Of a DNA stretch of 11,264 nucleotides, positions 8,900 to 11,264 are shown piece after piece. The notes under the pieces are model-generated. The model was given only the letters and a program-made list of their open reading frames with translations, did not search any database and was not told where the DNA came from. The stretch's first letter is position 1. Each line of letters starts with the position of its first letter. The position numbers and the translations under genes are program-made. The DNA is from Physocladia obscura (lineage: Eukaryota > Chytridiomycota > Chytridiomycetes > Chytridiales > Chytriomycetaceae): assembly GCA_027596945.1 (NCBI GenBank), contig JADGJH010001216.1, positions 1-11,264 of the forward strand, given 5' to 3'.

Positions 8900-10180
8900 A
8901 TGGACGCAAACGAGTTTGCGGACCGAAAAGCACACCACAACTCGACGGAACGAGCACGACGTGAAACGCTTAACGCATCATTTTGGCGGATGGCGATGCT
9001 AGTGCCGTCACTCCGTGCAATGATGGAAAGGACGGAACGGGAACGGGAAAGAGAACGAGAAAGAGAAGGGGAACACGGGCTAGAGCGAGAGCGAGAGCGA
9101 GATGGAGAAGCGCCTGAAAAAGACAAAGCGGGCGCGTCGGTGCTTCTTCCGGCGTCCAAGCTCAGCATCCTCCATGAAACTTGCCAGCACATCCAGACGT
9201 TGACAACCCAACTGGCCGCCGCGGACCAAAAGTGTTTTGCGCTGGTTGCTGAACTGCACCGAATATGTGGTCTCACTGGTTTGCAGCCTGACCTGCAGGC
9301 GTTCGATGTTGACGCCGAGGAGCCAGTACGTATGACCCGAGCAACCAAACCTCAGGCCTACCAAGCACAACTGAAGCAACAACCGTATCCACAACAACAA
9401 CAGCAACAACAGCAACAACTAACACACCCATATCCACATTGCTTGCATCAGCAAATGGCTCAGCAATCGTTTGTGCCATCTGTTCAATCGCCTCAGCAGC
9501 GGAAACGCAATCGCTCGCCGTCTCCTTCTCCACTTTTGGGAGACTCAACTTCTGACAACAATGCCACTGTTTCTCCTCTAACACCACCGCAAAATATATG
9601 CGCAATTGAATCAACAGCGGCTTCTTCACCATTATCGTTGCGAACAGCAATGGCTGTAACAACTATAGCAACGGCAGCATTGGCACCAACAACAACAATA
9701 TCTTCATTTCCTTCAGCAGTATTGACTCCGCCGCAGTCCTTATCCCTTGCAAACGAGTCGGGTGCTCCGCTGATCCTTCCTCCCCCACCTGCCTCGCTGA
9801 TATGTATGGGACCCGTGTGTTTCCGGCAAAATATGCCGACGCTGTCGCCTCCTCCCGTGATGTTAATTACGGTGGAAACAACGGGAGCTGCGCAGGGCCA
9901 GCATCATGAACGGGTGCTTGGGAAGGGGGGGCGGCGTAAAGGCAGTCTGAATGTGAAAACTTTGGTGAGCAGCAGTGCTAAAAAGAGGCATTTGGCGTTA
10001 CTGGCGGAGGTCGGTGGTAGTGGAAGTGGCAGTGGCGGCACAAGGAAGGCTAATGTTACCGCGACTATGCCTGTGACGACGGCTGCGGCGGGAGGAACAA
10101 TGATGGTTGGTAAAACTGTTTCTGCAATTGCACCTCCTGTGTTTGTAAGGCTTCCTCTTGCAAAAAATATGAACAACTGA
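8900..10180 (+). CDS. bHLH transcription factor with long Arg/Glu-rich loop
   Basis: Single exon, 426 aa from ATG 8900. An earlier start at 8858 would be GTG and is not used. The basic region and helix 1 (residues 7-38, DRKAHHNSTERARR onward) carry the Max/Myc-type class B pattern: H13, N14, E17, R18, R20, R21, which recognises CACGTG-type E-boxes in known proteins. Helix 1 ends VPSL, helix 2 starts PASKLSILHETCQHIQTL (84-101). The loop between them is about 46 residues and consists largely of alternating Arg-Glu, against roughly 6-15 in most bHLH proteins. The helix after helix 2 has scattered leucines but no clean zipper. Downstream are a nine-Gln run (165-173) in a Gln/Pro-rich segment, Ser/Thr/Pro-rich blocks, a basic GRRKG segment and a Gly/Ser stretch. 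The tail looks disordered, as in an activation domain. AATAAA at 10187-10192 follows the stop. The precise bHLH subfamily is unresolved. Confidence 0.83.
   Translation: MDANEFADRKAHHNSTERARRETLNASFWRMAMLVPSLRAMMERTEREREREREREGEHGLERERERDGEAPEKDKAGASVLLPASKLSILHETCQHIQTLTTQLAAADQKCFALVAELHRICGLTGLQPDLQAFDVDAEEPVRMTRATKPQAYQAQLKQQPYPQQQQQQQQQLTHPYPHCLHQQMAQQSFVPSVQSPQQRKRNRSPSPSPLLGDSTSDNNATVSPLTPPQNICAIESTAASSPLSLRTAMAVTTIATAALAPTTTISSFPSAVLTPPQSLSLANESGAPLILPPPPASLICMGPVCFRQNMPTLSPPPVMLITVETTGAAQGQHHERVLGKGGRRKGSLNVKTLVSSSAKKRHLALLAEVGGSGSGSGGTRKANVTATMPVTTAAAGGTMMVGKTVSAIAPPVFVRLPLAKNMNN
9034..9112 (+). repeat. Purine-rich Arg-Glu codon repeat encoding the bHLH loop
   Basis: Alternating CGA/CGG/AGA and GAA/GAG codons encode Arg-Glu dipeptides in two blocks separated by GEHGL. 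The repeat is imperfect at the DNA level but strongly biased to purines on the coding strand, which suggests expansion by slippage followed by codon drift. Confidence 0.65.
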
Positions 10181-10367
10181 AGTAAGAATAAAATTGCAGT
10201 GTAGGTTTGTGTGGAAAATTTTTTCAGCAACGAAGAAAATGATAAAAAGGGATTTTTTTTTGTTGCTGAAAATGGGAACAATCGACTGGAACCAAAAAGC
10301 AAAACAGGTCTGCGGGGAAAAGACAGACAGATAGACAACCGAACATCAACACCTAATCTATTAAGCT
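10181..10367 (+). other. Intergenic region between bHLH gene and MOT1
   Basis: This 187-bp gap starts with the bHLH polyadenylation hexamer AATAAA (10187-10192). It then has a T-tract (about 10217-10223), an A-rich segment and a second T-run (10253-10261), and ends at the MOT1 start codon. No convincing TATA box or known operator was recognised. Confidence 0.4.
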
Positions 10368-11264
10368 ATGACTACACGTTTGGATCGACTTGTTCTTCTC
10401 TTGGACACTGGTTCGACTGCTATTGTACGAAACACAGCCGCCCAGCAAATTGGCGAAGTGCAGAGACAACACCCCGACGAGCTGTACAGTCTTTTGGCGC
10501 GGGTGAGTTGGTTGAAATATAAATATCCCGTTCCTATACGCCGCTATCGCAACAAGAACCGACGACGGATAAACAAACATTCCAAAAAATAATAAAAATA
10601 ATAAAAAAATAAACATAAAACATAAGGTACTTGTCCATCTTCGCAGCCGATCATGGGACACACGAACCGCAGCCGGCGCTGCAATAGCTGCAATCGCCGC
10701 AAACGTGGCGCCATGGGAACCCGGATCCGTCGCTGCCGCAAACACCGCTTCGCCAATGGCCGGCGGGCCAGAAGACGACACAGACCGACTGTCATTCGCG
10801 ACATTCGACATTGGGATAGTTATTCGTGGCGGGGCGCCGTTGGTGAGCAGTGCCGGGGCAGAATTCGACGTTGATTTCTCTGGGATGGATGGACGCGAGA
10901 GACTTGCATATCAGAAAAAATTGGTCAAGGCACGTCTTGGGATGGAGACGGAAATTGCTGATTGTGAGTTTTTTCTTTGTTCTTATTATTTTTTGGTGGA
11001 AATGCGGTGGCGGCATAGCTACATTGTTGGCGGATTTGGTTTCTTGACACACGCACGCACACATGAGAGAAAAAAAGAGAAAGAGAGAGAGAGGGAGAGA
11101 AAGAGAGAGAGCGCACTGTGCTAATTTTTCATTTGAAATAGTGGATCTCGTGAATGATTCGGATTTGAAAGCCGCACGAAAAAGCCCTGCTGGGCCTACT
11201 GTTAAAGAAGAAGTTGTTCCAAAACAATTGCTTGAAATTGGAAAAACATCCATGTATACTGTTT
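10368..11264 (+). CDS. MOT1: MOT1/BTAF1 TBP-associated ATPase, 5' end only
   Basis: Exons seen: 10368-10502, 10627-10963 and 11142 to the window edge (partial); about 198 residues, with introns of 124 and 178 nt. MOT1/BTAF1 is a SWI2/SNF2 ATPase that removes TATA-binding protein from DNA; its N-terminal HEAT repeats contact TBP. The N-terminus [20 protein letters not shown] and the segment [18 protein letters not shown] match the conserved start of the family very closely. Further on, [20 protein letters not shown], the SAGAEFDVD segment and KKLVKARLG fit the early HEAT region. The splice phases match at both junctions (phase 0, then phase 1). The second intron has CTAAT at 11121-11125 before the acceptor AG at 11140-11141. 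The TBP-latch, further HEAT repeats and the helicase domain would lie outside the window. Confidence 0.93.
11064..11112. repeat. GA-rich simple repeat in MOT1 intron 2
   Basis: Runs of GAGAGA and AAAGAGA fill about 50 nt of the 178-nt intron on the sense strand. An ACGCACGCACACA tract just upstream adds a short CA-rich run. This is simple-sequence DNA that probably explains why this intron is longer than most here. Confidence 0.8.

Noticed and set aside
8878..9348. Minus-strand Ser/Arg-rich frame opposite the bHLH domain
   Set aside because: It is the antisense shadow of the Arg-Glu and basic codons; no independent start context or similarity.

Overview
The window is nuclear DNA of a eukaryote. 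The genes contain many short spliceosomal introns (mostly 45-70 nt, GT...AG, several with a CTAAT branch-site-like motif), polyadenylation signals sit right next to stop codons, and gene spacing is extremely tight. The protein set suits a fungus or close relative. A DUF4515 coiled-coil gene of the kind tied to cilia and basal bodies suggests a flagellated (zoosporic, chytrid-like) fungus or a neighbouring opisthokont lineage. That lineage call is inference.

Layout. Positions 1-1790 hold a decayed Ty1/copia retrotransposon on the minus strand: integrase C-terminus, linker, reverse transcriptase with YVDD, and a scrap resembling RNase H. It is broken by stops, frameshifts and an internal deletion. 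A five-exon plus-strand gene for a DUF4515 coiled-coil protein follows directly (1796-3506). Only 25 bp later comes a single-exon ZCCHC10-like zinc-knuckle protein (3532-4188). Convergent to it, 37 bp away, is a nine-exon gene for the U4/U6 snRNP WD40 protein PRP4/PRPF4 (4226-6675, minus). Its start codon lies 25 bp from the divergent start codon of a five-exon UBE3D-type E3 ligase gene (6701-8729, plus). Next are a single-exon bHLH transcription factor with an unusually long Arg/Glu-rich loop (8900-10180, plus) and the 5' end of the MOT1/BTAF1 gene (10368 to the window edge, plus).

I assembled the exon models by hand from splice signals, reading-frame continuity and family similarity. The spliced DUF4515, PRP4 and UBE3D lengths are exact multiples of three (1482, 1734 and 1383 nt), which supports the models. 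The genes do not form one pathway. They are mostly core nuclear functions (splicing, ubiquitin ligation, TBP regulation, transcription) packed closely beside a dead transposon. I found no RNA gene, CRISPR array or new multi-gene system. The most notable features are the bHLH loop, a perfect C/EBP-type palindrome in front of that gene, the near-absent intergenic space, and an acidic insert in the PRP4 propeller.
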